Positions 10,961 through 24,700 are shown, counted from the first letter of the stretch. The stretch: 64,000 nt of DNA from Triplophysa rosa (GCF_024868665.1 NC_079895.1:10902543-10966542), one strand, 5' to 3'. Made by a program: numbers and translations. Notes: generated from the letters alone by a model not told the origin.

Positions 10961-13070
10961 ATGGCTGCGGTTTTTACGTGTTGTTTGGGCTGCTGCGGGG
11001 ATGGCGGACCGGGTCATGCTCCCCTCAAAGAAATGCCAACCGTACATTTAGACACGCATCATATGGGTAAGAGTTATTTACATTGCTCGGTGAACATCAG
11101 AACCGCGGGGTCACAAAAAGTCACCGATTTACTTACACGAAGATGCGTGTCAAATTAGCCGATGACGGCATATCCCAAAACAACGACTAGCAGTTCAATT
11201 CTTCGGTAAATAAGACGCATACGTTTGTTGTAGAATCTAATCAATCAAGTAGTTCGATCGTTTTCCACAAGCCATCAGTTGCTTACCGCTGTTATATAAC
11301 TTAGCCCTGACAGATCCGATATCTCGTTTCATTCACATTTTCAGTGGATTTAAGGAACGATTCTTTAAGAAGCATGTTATTCTGCATACAAATAGCGTGT
11401 ATATATACATACCTTGTGACTGCTGTGTCAGTGTGGTCATGAAGAGTTTGCCTGGCCTTGTTTCCCAGGGACGGATGTGGTCATAGTGAAAAGCGGGAGG
11501 CGGATCTGTGGAACTGGAGCCTGTCTCGCCAACGCCCCTTTACACCAGAACAAGAGCTATTTTGAGTTCAAGATCCAGTCCACGGGTGAGTACCTATGAA
11601 GATCTTATACATTAATGTCTTCATTCTGTCTGTATGAATATGCTACGGCTTTTGTTGTGACTTCAGTCTTACATTATTGTGGTGTATTGATAACAGTGTT
11701 GGAAGTGGCCAAGATCCACTGGGGGGACTCTAGTTTGGGACATATTTTGTCATTTTAAACCAAAAATGCAGAAAATGACCCGTTATTTATGTATAAAGTG
11801 TGCATAGCTTTTGGAGCCCATTGCATGGGTAAAATATAAAAACCCTCTACATTTTGAGGTGGAACTCTGTCTCCTGTGTTATTCCCCCTTTTCCATATAG
11901 CAGAATCTAAAATAAATATAAAATGATTTACATTTTTTAATAATGTTTAATACTATTTTATAATTCATATTTTTTCAGAAGACTACATGTTTTCTGAACC
12001 TAACAATGATTTACAATTAACTTTTAAGGTATGTTTTGTGCAAAATTATTTGGTAAACAATGGAATATGGTCAAATTTGATCTTTTATTAATATTTGTTG
12101 ATCCTCTCTTGCAGTAATATTTTGTAGCCACTCGATAGGATTTGCTCAAACTTTACTTTTTGCCAATGCTGAGCTTCAGTTTACATTCCAAACACAACCA
12201 CACAACATAAATAAAATGTTTGTAGTGCATCATTATTGCTATATTTAAATAAAAAGTTGGAGATCACTTTTGGTCAGGTGTGTGTATCTGTCTCAGTTTA
12301 TGGATGTTTGTCATGCAGGTGTATGGGGGATCGGTGTGGCGACACAGAAAGTAAATTTGAACCAGGTGCCGCTGGGTCGAGACAGTCACAGTTTGGTGCT
12401 AAGACATGATGGCTCCATATACCACAACAATGAGGAGAAAAATCGACTGCCTGCCAACAGTCTGCCACAGGAGGGAGATGTAGTGGTCAGTTTTTTCCTT
12501 TGTATGTTTGCTTACGTGAGCTACCAATAGCTTCATTGTGAAATATAGCTAATATGATAATGCTGTATCGTTTGTGTGTCTGTTTTCAGGGACTGACCTA
12601 TGACCATGTGGAACTGAACTTGTATTTGAATGGAAAAAACATGCATTGTCCAGCCTCAGGAATTCGAGGGACAGTATTCCCTGTAGTTTATGGTGAGTGT
12701 GGTTTATGTTTTACAATATTGGCACGCTGGTTCACCCTTGCATATTACAACACTGCCAGTAATATCAATTCAATACCAATAATTAGCAATGCTCATAATA
12801 TAACTTTAGTTGTTAATGTAATGCGGAAGCACATTTCTGAGTCAATAATCAATATGACACTTACAAAAAAAAGAGATTCATGCTGCCATTCATTTAATAT
12901 AAAAAACAAAGAAGTTATGCTGAATCCTGCACGAGGAACTCATATTTCCATCTTCTTTTTTCTCTCTCTCAGTGGATGACAGTGCCATCATAGACTGCCA
13001 GTTCAGTGATTTCTACCATACTCCACCTGAAGGCTTTGAAAAGATTCTGTTCGAACAGCAGATCTTTTGA
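10961..13070 (+). CDS. spryd7: SPRY domain-containing protein 7, 5 coding exons
   Basis: Coding exons: 10961-11066, 11469-11585, 12319-12485, 12590-12692, 12973-13070. They total 591 nt, 196 aa plus stop, the same length as human SPRYD7. All introns are GT/AG with consistent phase. The protein starts MAAVFTCCLGCCGDGGPGH with a cysteine-rich N-terminus, followed by an almost complete SPRY/B30.2 fold. Highly conserved pieces are VWGIGVATQKVNLNQVPLGR (exon 3), DHVELNLYLNGKNMHCP (exon 4) and the C-terminal EKILFEQQIF. SPRY domains are protein-interaction modules; the partner and role of SPRYD7 are not well known. The gene is divergent from trim13 (minus strand), as in human 13q14. The start is the first ATG in the conserved frame. 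Confidence 0.97.
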
Positions 13071-13252
13071 ATCTGAAGCTGTGTGTGCATACACAGCGTA
13101 AAGTGGATCTGTGTGCCTGGCAGCACATAGTTGTGTCCTCTTTCAATGTTGCTTCTGCCTTTGCTGTTACTACTGCTGCTCTTGTCCGTCTGGAAGATGA
13201 ACCGGGTGTGTGTACACACAAGGCAGAGAGAATCTCTAATCTAGATCAATGG

Positions 13253-13382
13253 CACCTAACCCTGTTCCTGGAGGATCCCTGCGGTACACATTTTGAATGT
13301 CTTGAATCAACTCCTCAGCTCTTTAAGGAAGACATCCAAAATGTGTAAGGTTGAGGATCCCTGAGGAACAGGGTTGGGAAAC
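13253..13382. mobile_element. Small palindromic MITE in the spryd7 3' UTR
   Basis: CCTAACCCTGTTCCTGGAGG near the left end is matched in inverted order by GAGGAACAGGGTTGGGAAAC at the right end. An inner pair is ACATTTTGAATGTC against CCAAAATGTGT. It starts about 180 bp after the spryd7 stop and should be part of that mRNA, where it would form a hairpin. The exact ends are uncertain. Confidence 0.6.
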
Positions 13383-14375
13383 ACTTCACTTAAGCACTGA
13401 AGACACTTACTGATGTCAACTTTCTGGATTGGGTGAGAGAGGTGTGTATCTTTTTATTTAATGTTAGTGTACAGTGATCAGGTTTGTGCTGTCTTTATTT
13501 GATTTGAATTACATTAGATTTTCCTCTTATATGTACACAAATATCAACTCTCTTGAACGAAAGGCTTGTATTTGCACTAGTTATTGGTCTTTGAGAATCA
13601 AACCAAAACTCTGTGTTAAAATAAGTTTTGATGTGTGATGATTTTTGACGAATCTGTTACTGTCATTGCCTTTCCTCTGAACTAGGCAAGTGTATCTTTG
13701 TCCTGTTGATAAAGTGCTAACTACAATAGCAGTTATTCACATTATTTTCCAGTGTATTTTATCGCTTTACCTCTGTGATCTGTGATCTTCTCTTTTTGCA
13801 CATATTGAAGTGACTTAAGCTGGACAGGCTACAGTTTAAAATACCCACCAACACTATGAAGGGTTTGTTGTTGTCACCAGACCACACATTGGTTAGAATT
13901 TTTTCTTTTAAATTTCCTATAAAGTTTGTTTTTTATTTTGTTAACAATTAATGTATTAACTATTAGCTAACAAAAACTGACCACTTGGCCTCATATCTTA
14001 CCAGAACCCTTAAGCCAGGTTTAAGGCGTCTGGTTCCGGTAACTTTTTACTCGAATATACTATTTATCTTTACAGTAACTGACAACTCTTAACCAAATTT
14101 ATCGGGCTAATGCAGAGATGTTGTTCTATCAGTGCAAGTCATCCAACTACAAACAGCATGTATCATTTTTATTCTATACAATTCAATGCAAATCTTACAT
14201 GCAGTAACTGAAAGGTAATGTGTTTTCAGAAAAGGGTTACTAAAATATATACACAGAATTTTTGCCCACAGTAAGGATTAAAATGTTTCTTACTTTCCAG
14301 AAGTGCTCTATTTACCCGAGGTATTCTGTTCTTTTCAAACCTGTGTTATATGTTGACATCAATGGCCTATCAACA

Positions 14376-14381
14376 AATAAA
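14376..14381 (+). terminator. Candidate spryd7 polyadenylation signal
   Basis: AATAAA about 1.3 kb after the spryd7 stop codon. Other AATAAA-like hexamers may be used, so this is only a candidate. Confidence 0.35.
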
Positions 14382-14399
14382 GTATTTTAAAAAAGTGTT

Positions 14400-15418
14400 T
14401 CTGTTTATTATGTTAGTTCTAGGTTCAGGATTGAATGTGTTGAAGTTTGTCAGTTGTATACAACTTTTATTTATCTTTCAGGGATATGGTGTTAGTTTTT
14501 CACTATTAGTTCCAAAAATTATGGATGCATCTAGTTTCTAATTGGTTAAACTCGTGGCATTAGAACTCACCCCATGTTACTCCCTCGGTCTTCCTTTTTA
14601 TTGTCTTGACGTCTCAGCATGCCAAAACATAAGTCATGACAGACAGAGATTCAGCAGATATTTTGAGAAAAGATTAAATTAGGTGCACAGCATTTATTTG
14701 GCCATCACACCTTTAGGCTGTATATCTTTAACAGATGACAATAGTTTACTGTTTATAATTGTGTGATTAACAAACTGAAGCCTACAATCTGTGTTTGTTT
14801 TCTAAAATGTATAGGGTGAAACATAACATGTAAAGTGTTTGTTAAAAAATTTTTTAAATAAGAAAACAATGCTTGTAAAAATTGGTTGTTAAATTTAAAC
14901 AAATTAATTATAAAAATAATTTAATAATAAACTGGGAGTAAATATAGCAAGTGTATATAAATAAATATATTGATCTTTACATTATTACAGTATATTGCTA
15001 AATAAACATCTGCTTATCATACATTATAGTATTTATACTTTGAGCCTTAAAAAGACTTCTTAAGGAAAAATATAGATGATATATAGATGTAAAAAAGCTA
15101 ACCAACAACATTGAATAGCTAGTGAAAACTCACCGAAGTTCACGCAGTGTTTTGCATTTAAAAAACTTTACAGACTACACAGACATGATCTTCTAGAGTT
15201 TGGCTACTTATTAACTACGGAAAATCAGAACGATCTATTTTTAGTGAACAACTTAGTTCACACAAAAATGAAAATTCTGTCATGAATTACTCACTCTCTA
15301 GTTGTTCCAAATATGTATTTCTTTGTTGCACCTATTGTATTATTGCCCCTGTGACATATCGCTTTATTGTTTCCTAAATTCTCTGTAAGTCGACAAATGT
15401 TGACAATAATAAAATGTT
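14400..15418. other. Intergenic stretch between spryd7 and phf11 3' ends
   Basis: AT-rich sequence with no recognisable exon. spryd7 and phf11 are convergent, so their 3' UTRs face each other across this stretch. Confidence 0.5.
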
Positions 15419-15542
15419 GACAATAAAACAAAATGGTAGGTATATTTTTGACAATAAAACAAAATGGTAGGTATATTTTTGACAATAAAACAAAATGGTA
15501 GGTATATTTTTGACAATAAAACAAAATGGTAGGTATATTTTT
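15419..15542. repeat. 31-bp tandem repeat, 4 exact units
   Basis: Four consecutive units of 31 bp start at 15419, 15450, 15481 and 15512. Each begins GACAATAAAACAAAATGGTA and ends GGTATATTTTT, with no internal difference that I can see. A degenerate half-unit precedes them (TGACAATAATAAAATGT). The array lies in the probable 3' region of phf11. Confidence 0.95.
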
Positions 15543-15789
15543 TATAAGACATTTCTGTTGTGATTAATTTTTGAAACATAAAAATTCGATTTTTATAAAA
15601 CTTAAACACAAAAAAGATAACAGTTATTGCACAAGGTCACTCTAACATTTAAACATTTTATGTTCCAAAAAATTACTAAAACTAACTCTTGCTCACTGAC
15701 AGCTAAAAGTAAACAAAATGTAACACTAACAAACCTATGAACCACAATGTGTGACACAACCTTGCAGTTCTACACATCAGAATATTAGA

Positions 15790-18700
15790 CTAATTTAGAC
15801 TGAATCTGAGGACAGCTCTGGCATCTCTCAGCGCTGCCATTTTCCTCAGCAATTCCCGTTCCTGCTTCTCCAGGTCTAGAAACACAAAGAGCAAAGCATC
15901 AGCAAGCAAAAATATCACAGTGCAAAGATTTTATAATGCTAACTACTGCAATGCACATATTTAAGATCAGGAGATAGTCTGAGAATTTAAGAAAGTCACA
16001 ACTAATATGACTAGTGGAGGGATGCAGGTCATATGATGCTGGTCATAGTGAAAAGCAACCGAAATATTGTACCTTGTTCAAGCTGAGTTATAATTGTAGG
16101 TAGTCGTCCAGATGCCTCTAATACCTTCAGAGCAACATCAAAATCTGTGGAATTTTCAAAAGCGATCACGGTTTAGCAGTTGTATTAACCCACCCTTTAG
16201 CAGATTTTTACAGAGGCTGCTCTCTCACCCTGCTGAGTGGCTTCCCGTGACTGTATCCGTTGTCTTATGCTGTTCAGCTGAGATACCAGTTCTGAGAAGA
16301 TTTCTTCAGTGCATCCGGCCTCATTACATTTAGCCCAGAATGTTGTGGCGCTGGACTCCAAGCTCATCATGGCATCCACATCATTAGCATCCGAGGTGCC
16401 AGGATGATGTGACGCGGACGCCGCTTCCGGAGGAGAACGTTCTGCTGGGTGATCCGTAATGATGTGAGATGCTGAAAGTGGTTGTATTGCGGATGGTAAT
16501 GCTTCTGGAAAGTCTGATGTGGGGCTTTGTAGCTGATCGGTGGGACCGCTGTCTGAGCGTTCTTGTTGGGGCATGTGGTCAGCGGAACCAGGAAAGGCCG
16601 GGTCAGTGTTTGGAGCTTTGGGCTCTGAGGCAGTTATGTTTGTCGATGTTGTATCTCCAGGTTCAGGTTCAGGAGTGACAGAACCGGGTGAGGTACACAC
16701 ATCAGCCGTGACGGGCCTGGAAGGTGAACAAGGGTCTAAACTGTTCTCTGAAAGGCAAAGAGAGCATATGAACAAATCAGCCCATTTGTTTACTGAAATG
16801 TCAGCAGTGAGACAAGCCAAGAGAACATGTACCTGATTCCATCGAGGGCCCTGAGTCCATGATAACTGTGCATTCAACAGTGACATTGTAAGGTCCTGAT
16901 GGTAACAAACTTTGAGATACATCCTGACAGACAGAGAAAGAGCATCGTAAGCAATGTACAGCTGGTTTGAGTCAAAATTATATATTAAATCAAGAGAGAA
17001 AAACGTAGTGTTGAATAAAGTAATCAGAATAAAGTATTCTAATGAGTCACAAGACATTACTGTGTGTAAATCACTCTAAGTGTAGAGATGCACTCACTGA
17101 ATCAATGTCAGTATCATCACCATCATCTCCTGAAAACAACAAGTGTTTTTACAAAAATAAAAAACTTGATTTTTATTATATTTGTATTTTTTAAGATACA
17201 CACACAGATAGTGTTTATGTATACCTGTGGGTAATGAATTGAGTGCCTCACAGGGTCTGCAATGAGACAGTAAAATTCAATGATAATGTTCTTACAGACA
17301 TTTGCTATGTTAACCATTATTTTTGCCAAGATGACAGCACTGTCTTCAGAAACGTTTTTAACAGCATTAACAATAATGCTAGAATGTGTAGTATATTGTC
17401 AGAAACTATGGTTGTCTATCTATGGCATGACTATCTATTCTTGTAAAACTAATAACAAACTACAGTGGTGTCTAAACACATGATTCAAGAGTAAAATGAA
17501 GAATAAAACTTCTGTTACTTAGATTGATAGGCGAACGGAAATAAACATACCTTGTATTTTCAGTCACAGGAGTTGAATGCTATTAAAAGGGAACAGTGAG
17601 CTACAATTGAACAAGATTCACAAGCACCCAGTTGGGTTTGATGCAAATCAGAATGTAAATTCATGTAGGGCTGTCAAACGATTAATCGCGATTAACTGCA
17701 TCCAGAATAAAAGTTTGTGTTTTCATAATATATGCCTGTGTCCTGTGCATATTATTTTTTTATTTATAAACACATACATGCATATATTTAAGAAAAATAT
17801 ACGAGATAAAAATGTATAAACGTTTATTTATTATATTGGTAAATCTAAATAGATTAGTGCTGTCAATCGATTTAAAAAATGTATCTGATTAATCACACAT
17901 TTTTTCTGATTAATCGCACATAACATTAATGTTTTAAAATGTACTTTTAAATTCTAATAATTTCACATTTAATCTTCAAATTAATGTAGAAACAACAGAT
18001 TTCTTTAACAGCATCATTTTATGAATGAAAGCCAACATTCTGATATTAGTACTGCAACTGATGTCTCTATTAAATTTATATAGTTTTTTTTACATTATAT
18101 TCTTTACGCTGATCTGATGTCACTCCCATTTTCACAACTCTTTGCATTAATATAAGATTTTATTTAACACGTTTTGAAGTCTGTGCTTACGAAAATGCTA
18201 GACAAAACAGGCTTTCTGGCATAATCTTGCATGGTTTTGGTCATTCAAGCACGAAAGAGAATTTAATACTGGTGTGCTGTCTGACAGAGATTCACTGACG
18301 CAGCCTTCAGCCCGTGACTGTATACACCAGACTGGACCTCGCGTTGCGTTTTGCCGCGTCCCACAGTTTAGAAGCTGTCTATCTTCAATGAACGCCTCAA
18401 AGCAACTCTTTCAAATCACGCTTAAGTGGTTTAAAAGTCTGTACATGAATAAGAGCGTGATTATAAAATTATTAAATATTTTTAACACGTTAATCTGAAA
18501 AAAAAAACGTAATCGCATGTGTTAACGCGTTAACGTTGACAGCCCTAAAATAAATACATCTAAATATTTCCTAAATGTATATACATGTATGTGTATGCTT
18601 TTGTGTTTATAAATACAAAATTTATATGCACAGTACACATATATTATGTTAACAAAAACTTTTATTCTGGATGCGATTAATCATGATTATACCGCGGGGC

Positions 18701-21700
18701 TGTTGAATGCTTCAATATGATTGGTTGACAAACGTTATGGGTATGCATTAACTTTCAGTAAATGGACACCTATGAAGGTGTTCCAGGTCTGCTGACCGCA
18801 TTACAGTTCCATTTCACTTCACCAAGTTTAAATAACTATTTATATAATTATATTATATATATATATATATTACTATAGTGTAGCCTAAAGGCCATCACCT
18901 CACACAGCACACTGCTCTTGATCTGACATCAAACTTTACTGTTAATGGAAACGCGTGCACAGTTTCGTTTCAATAAACAAAACAAAATTCATAAACAACA
19001 TAGAAATACATATACTGAAATCGAATAAATAAAATAACTAAATAGAAAAACCTACTGGTTCGTTTTCCTCTTCATGCTGCCTATGACTGATAACAAATAT
19101 ATTTTGATAGACCTACTCTTTCAAAAGTTTGCGTGACTCCGCTTCGCGGCCGCATTTCCACCTCGGGGTGTGCATTAACTTTTGAATAATTGAACGGCCC
19201 TTCAATTATTCCTTACTTAATCGTTTGACAGCCCTAGATTAGCATGAAGCCATAGAACCTGTATGTATGTAGACATTTAAAATGATCACAGTTTAATATG
19301 TGCCACTTACATTGTGCTGTGTTGGAGAGGTGCATCCCCATGCATGTGGCACTACTGGTGAAACTACAGGATTAGTGCTGGTCTCAAGTTCATCATCTAA
19401 ATGACATAAAATATGACAACATATATATAAAATATGACAAACTTACATTTTACACAAGTCAAGAAAAACTTTTATTGTGATGTTGAATTAGCATTAGAAA
19501 ATAGTAATATAACCAATAACAAATACCTGAGTCAAGTACTGACAACTTCTTTTTCTTCCTTCTGGGAGTTTCTGGTGAACTAAAAGCATTCAATAAACAT
19601 GTTGACAATATTTTTTGATTAAAAGGTTAAGAGTGAGTTTGGACACACACACACACACGCGCGCGCGCGCACGCACTATACTTACGCTGTTGGTGAATCA
19701 AATTCAATCTGTTAAAAAATACAAAGGAAAGGGAAATTAAATTGTTGTTGGCAACTTTTCTCTAAAAGTATTTCTGGAAAGGTCATATCTGTGTGAGTGC
19801 ATTAGATCTGTTTGATTCTATTTAAGTAAAACATTCATCATTGTGTTACTACTGTACATTTCTTAAACTGCCATTAATTCCTAGATAATGTGCTATCCAG
19901 CATCCTCCAAAATATTTTGATTGATCTAATCGCATTCAATAACTATTTTTTGCTTCTTTACTATATTAAACATTAAATCTGCGTAATAGTTAAAAGTTTA
20001 TACTTCTGATGCGGAAGATCCTGTAATAAGGAAAACCCCATGTGTTTTATGTGATAGAAGTGTATGTGTGTTATGTGTGCTGACCCTCTTGTTAAATTGT
20101 CTTGGATTGTCACCATTACAGCCATTCAAACGAGATGCTGTGGCCCTATTAACCAAACCTAATAAACACACAAACAGCATGAATGTAACAGAAACACTTC
20201 TGTACAGGTGAAATAAATAAACCAATAAGAGTGTCATCAACAGCACAGGGAACCAATGCTTTAACCTCTGTTTTACCTTATTTACAAAAATAAAAATATT
20301 GTATTAATCTGTACCTGTAGATGGTAGATTGAGATTTTCACTGGGCCTGAAGTGAAACAGGTCAAATCTCTTAGGGAATTCACAGACAACAGCTTTTACA
20401 AGATAACTCTTGGCTGTAGTCTTGATCCTATCTCACCCTACAGTATGTTTATTGCTGTTTCTTTAGATGAATAAAAGAGTAGTTCACCTTCAAAATGGAA
20501 ATTCTGTCATCATTTAAACACAAAAGAAGATATTTTGAAGAATGTTGTTAACAGCCCCCCCACTCACTTGCATTGGTTACAATCGAAGTGAATAGGGGGC
20601 TGGGCTGTTCTGTTACCAACATTTCAACAGTCATACAGGTTTTAAATGACAAGAGGGCATGTAAATGATGACAGAATTTTCATTTTGAAGGTGAACTACT
20701 CCTTTAAGTAAATCATACCATAGGTAAAACATACCTTGCACCTTGAGCCATAGGAATTGACTGTAATTAAAAATGAACAAAGATGCATCAATAAATAACA
20801 TTCAAAAAGACTCTGTCTAACCTGAATCAGTCTAATGAGTTTGATGGGTCCAAATTTGCTTTACTACTGACTGGATGTTTAAATGACAACGTGTAGCCAA
20901 AAACACACAAAAAAATCAAATTATGTTGCAACAAATAGCTTTTTTGTTCATGGCCTACCTTTCGCAATCACATAATTTTGTACAAGTTTTGAATATTACC
21001 ATTATGTTATGCCACTTGGTGAATACAGACACAAACTGTTTTACAATAAAACACTTACATTGTGCTGTTTTGGTGGTGTCGAATCGTCCAGATCTGACTC
21101 GACTGGAGCATACATGGGGTCAATGCAGTTCTGAACTTCATCGTCTGAAATTATCATATGAAATTACAATTATTTTCATGTTTATGAAGAAACATAAATT
21201 TACTGCCTCTCACTGAACCGTAAACTTGACCTGGGTCGTTAGGTGTTGCCGTGTTATTGGGCTTGTAAGTATTTGCCTGTTCTGATGACCTGAAAGAGCC
21301 CAAACAAAGAGCATCTTTAATAATCACACTGCAGTTACTACAGTCCATACTAGACCTCTCAAGATCATACTACAGTCATCCAAGAAAGACTCAGATGGCT
21401 GTAAAAATCTGCAGAATTGTAAACTGTATAAACACTAATAAAAATCTACAATTGAAACGGTTTACGCTCATGAAAATAGATGATGATAACACACAAACTG
21501 CGCACTCACCCTGAAGATGAATTAGATTCCCTCTATTACCAAGCAGACAAAGAGAAGACACATTTTAATATAGTGCAGGTGGGTCTTTACTAACCACCCA
21601 CAAACCACTAACTGCTAAATGTGTTTGTGTTTTGAGGTGTATGATTCACTATACTGGAGCAGTGCAGTATAGCCCCGCTAAAGTGTGCCAGATCCCAGCG

Positions 21701-24700
21701 GTCTGCTGCATCCTCATACCAAACACACAACACGATAAAACTACAGGAACTAAAAATCGGTCTTAACTACATTTCTGGGTGTGTTGATGCCATAAGCATT
21801 TTTAATCATTTCAAACTGGGCACATGCATTTGCAGGGAAATAACGTATGAAATGAATGGGCTGAAGTTATTATTAGTGTATTAATGAATGTACTGTATGT
21901 ATCTATGAAGTGCAAAGTGTTATGTGCTGCTGACCCTGACAGGCCTTCCTCCACGACTGTCTGGTGAGCCACGCCTAGACAGATTCAGACCAGACGGTGA
22001 CGAAACATCAGATATTACCGAACCTGAAACACAGACTCATTCAATCCTAAACATTTAAATGAGTATTACGTAAAAAAAGCTTTCAATCTCAAGACTGAAT
22101 ACAATCGTTTTGAACATTAGCAATAAACATTGTATTACATAATGCTGTAAAATGCAAACATTTTAAGACATTGGACATTTTATTTATGTCCAAACGTAGC
22201 TCATTTATGCCTAAAAACTTGGGCACAGCGTTATTAAACTCATTGTGTCTGAAAAGACTTACTTTCTCGTTTGGATTGTGGATCATGCTTTTCACAGTAC
22301 AGTCTAAATGGAAACAATCATTAATTTTACTACTATACAACTGTAAAGAATTTAATGGCATCCAAAAGCAGACGTGATTACATATCGTCTTACATATAAC
22401 GGCCTTCGGCAAGGTCTTCAATGACTCTGGCATTAGCCTCGTTGGCACAGGGATAATGAAACGAGCGCTTACAACGGTTTACTTCACATCCTGCCGTAGC
22501 CCCACGTTTCTGGCAGTGGTGACAAACCTACAAATAGACAAACACAAAGCAACTGTCAAAAGTACATCAACACCACCAGGCATGGTTGTGTGGCGCACGT
22601 TTACATTACATTGTAATTACAAACAAACAAATGTGTGATACATACTAATTTCCTTCCTCTCCGAACCTCTTGCTTCACATCATGTACAGCGAATCCAAAC
22701 AGGTCATCATATGTAGGCGAGTTTTTGCAGTAGATTCCTGATGCGTACAACTGTGGACAAAAAAGAGAATAAAATAAACACATAGGACTGACAGGCTTTG
22801 CTCTCTTGTTTTTAAAGTGATAGTTCACCCAAAAGTGAAAATTCTGTTCATCATTTACATTTACCCTCTTGTCATTTCAAACCTTAATGACTTTCTTCCG
22901 CAAAACACAAAAGAAGATATTTTGAAGAAAGTTGGTAACCAACCAGCCAGTGGTGTAAAGTATTGGAGTAAATGTACTTAGTTACTTTACTTAAGTATCT
23001 TTTTGGCTACTTTGTAGTTGTACTGAGTATTAAAGATATTAGCAACTTTTACTCTCTACTTAACTACATTTTTGAACAAGTATATGTACTCTTTACTCCA
23101 CTACATTTGTAATGACTAATGCAGTTACACATTACATTTTGCATGACACCTATCTTATAATTAATATTGCCATTTACAGGGTAATGAAGGTACTACAATC
23201 TTGTGGATTTTGCACTAACTTACAAAAACTTGTCAACAAGGCTTCTTTATATGAATATGAGTGCAGTATCAGGTAGATGTCAATCGCTGGCGGTTTACAC
23301 AAGGTTAGCCCTTACCCGCTATTTCTACAGTAATATATTGGCAACACTGTTGCCAGCTAGTTACTGTAGGACACACATCTACAAAAGCTCTTATTTTTAA
23401 AACTAACTCTTCCTAAATGTGCTCTAAACATGTTTGCTCAAAATTTGACCATGTGGTGGGACTATTGCCATGAAGTGATGTAAACCAGTAAAAAGAATGT
23501 ATAGTATTTCAATTTTCAAAAGTGGTCTCACATTATATAGACAAAATATTAACCTATAGAATGAGTCGGACACAGAGAAATGAACAATCCACATATGAAT
23601 CTCAACAATGGTGACAATCAACTGAACAGCTTCATGCTGCAATGCATGCTGGGTACATAGTACAAAACTCATTCATGATTGTTTGTCACCATTGATGAGG
23701 TTTGTATGTCAAGTGTCTAACTGTGTCTCAATTGCAAAGAAAGATTTTCTGACAGAGATCTTTCCATTAAAACATGTAATCACTTTACCAAACATATCTT
23801 AATAAATCTTAAATGCTATATTATTATTATTTAATGATTGGATTCTTTCAGATGTATCTTCAGTTACTAAGCAAACACAAAGTTGCGGTTCCTGTAAAGT
23901 CCCTTTCAGTGTTATTGTATAAGTGTACATTTTAAAGCTACAAGAAAGTCAAAGAGTCCAACCAAAGCAAACACTGATCGCCATAATGGTGACTTAAAAC
24001 ATAATTGAACCACTATGAACTCGAGTTAAATCTCAATAAGATCTTACACAGATGACAGAAATAAAGTGAAAGTGGTGTCTGTAATATGTGAAGATGTTAT
24101 TGATGTTTGTGTTTAATTCTCCTCTGGTGAAATCTTGACAGATTTATTGTGTTCATCTGTTATTTACACTTGTTCATCTAAGACTGTGTGACTTAAGTGC
24201 GTTAATAGATTCTTTAATAATGTATCTTCAAACAGCCATTGCAGTAGTTTACTGTAAAACACCTACAGTAACTAGCAGGCAACAGTGTTGCCAATATATT
24301 ACTGTAGAAATGGCAGGTAAGGGCTAACAGTGTATGTGAAATGAGGACATGACTGCAGCTGGCGATGAGGCCCAAACCAGCATGTCCAGTGCAAAAAGGC
24401 TTTGACTTTTTAATTCTACTTAACATTATTTTATTTATCTGTTATATTGAAGAGACCTTTTTGAAGGACTTTGGTTTACTTATGAGCACTTGAGCTTAAA
24501 TGAGACTTAGGGTGTTTGTAATGACGTAGGTTATGGTGTCGACCATGATTTGTTGCAATTTTGAGGTGTTCAGTCTTATTATGATTTAAGAAAATAAATG
24601 CGATTGCTCACCTCACAAATCAACTGTTTCTAGTTTTTCACTGATGTGTCTCTTAAGTGTTGAGGACTAGTGCTGCTTTGAGCCTACATTCAGTATGAGT

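Larger units (their letters stand above)
17666..19236. mobile_element. hAT element broken by two later insertions
   Basis: The left tip TAGGGCTGTCAAACGATTAA is matched by the right tip TTAATCGTTTGACAGCCCTA. Subterminal CATCCAGAATAAAAGTTT and its complement also occur at both ends. Two younger elements split it, at 17855-18547 and 18690-19216. I could not find a clean 8-bp duplication outside the tips. It lies in the phf11 intron between exons 14 and 15. Confidence 0.8.
17225..20158 (-). repeat. phf11 six-exon module B (exons 11-16)
   Basis: Exon lengths 74, 23, 53, 86, 29 and 32 nt, 297 nt or 99 codons, with the same phase at every junction as module A. Matching peptides are DDELETSTNP, TSPTQHN and RPCEALNSLPT. 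Exon 13 adds a basic run, PRRKKKKL, that looks like a nuclear localisation signal and is absent from module A. The long intron between exons 14 and 15 was later filled by nested hAT elements. Confidence 0.85.

Noticed and set aside
12554..12979. 141-codon frame in the spryd7 locus
   Set aside because: Only its first part (exon 4) is real; the rest reads through an intron before the good acceptor at 12973.
15291..15609. Frames with repeated TYHFVLLSKIYLP-like peptides
   Set aside because: They are translations of the 31-bp tandem repeat, not a repeat protein.
19998..20020. Possible extra phf11 exon (TTATTACAG/GATCTTCCGCATCAGAA/GTATAA)
   Set aside because: Its 17-nt length would break the frame between exons 11 and 12, which join correctly without it.
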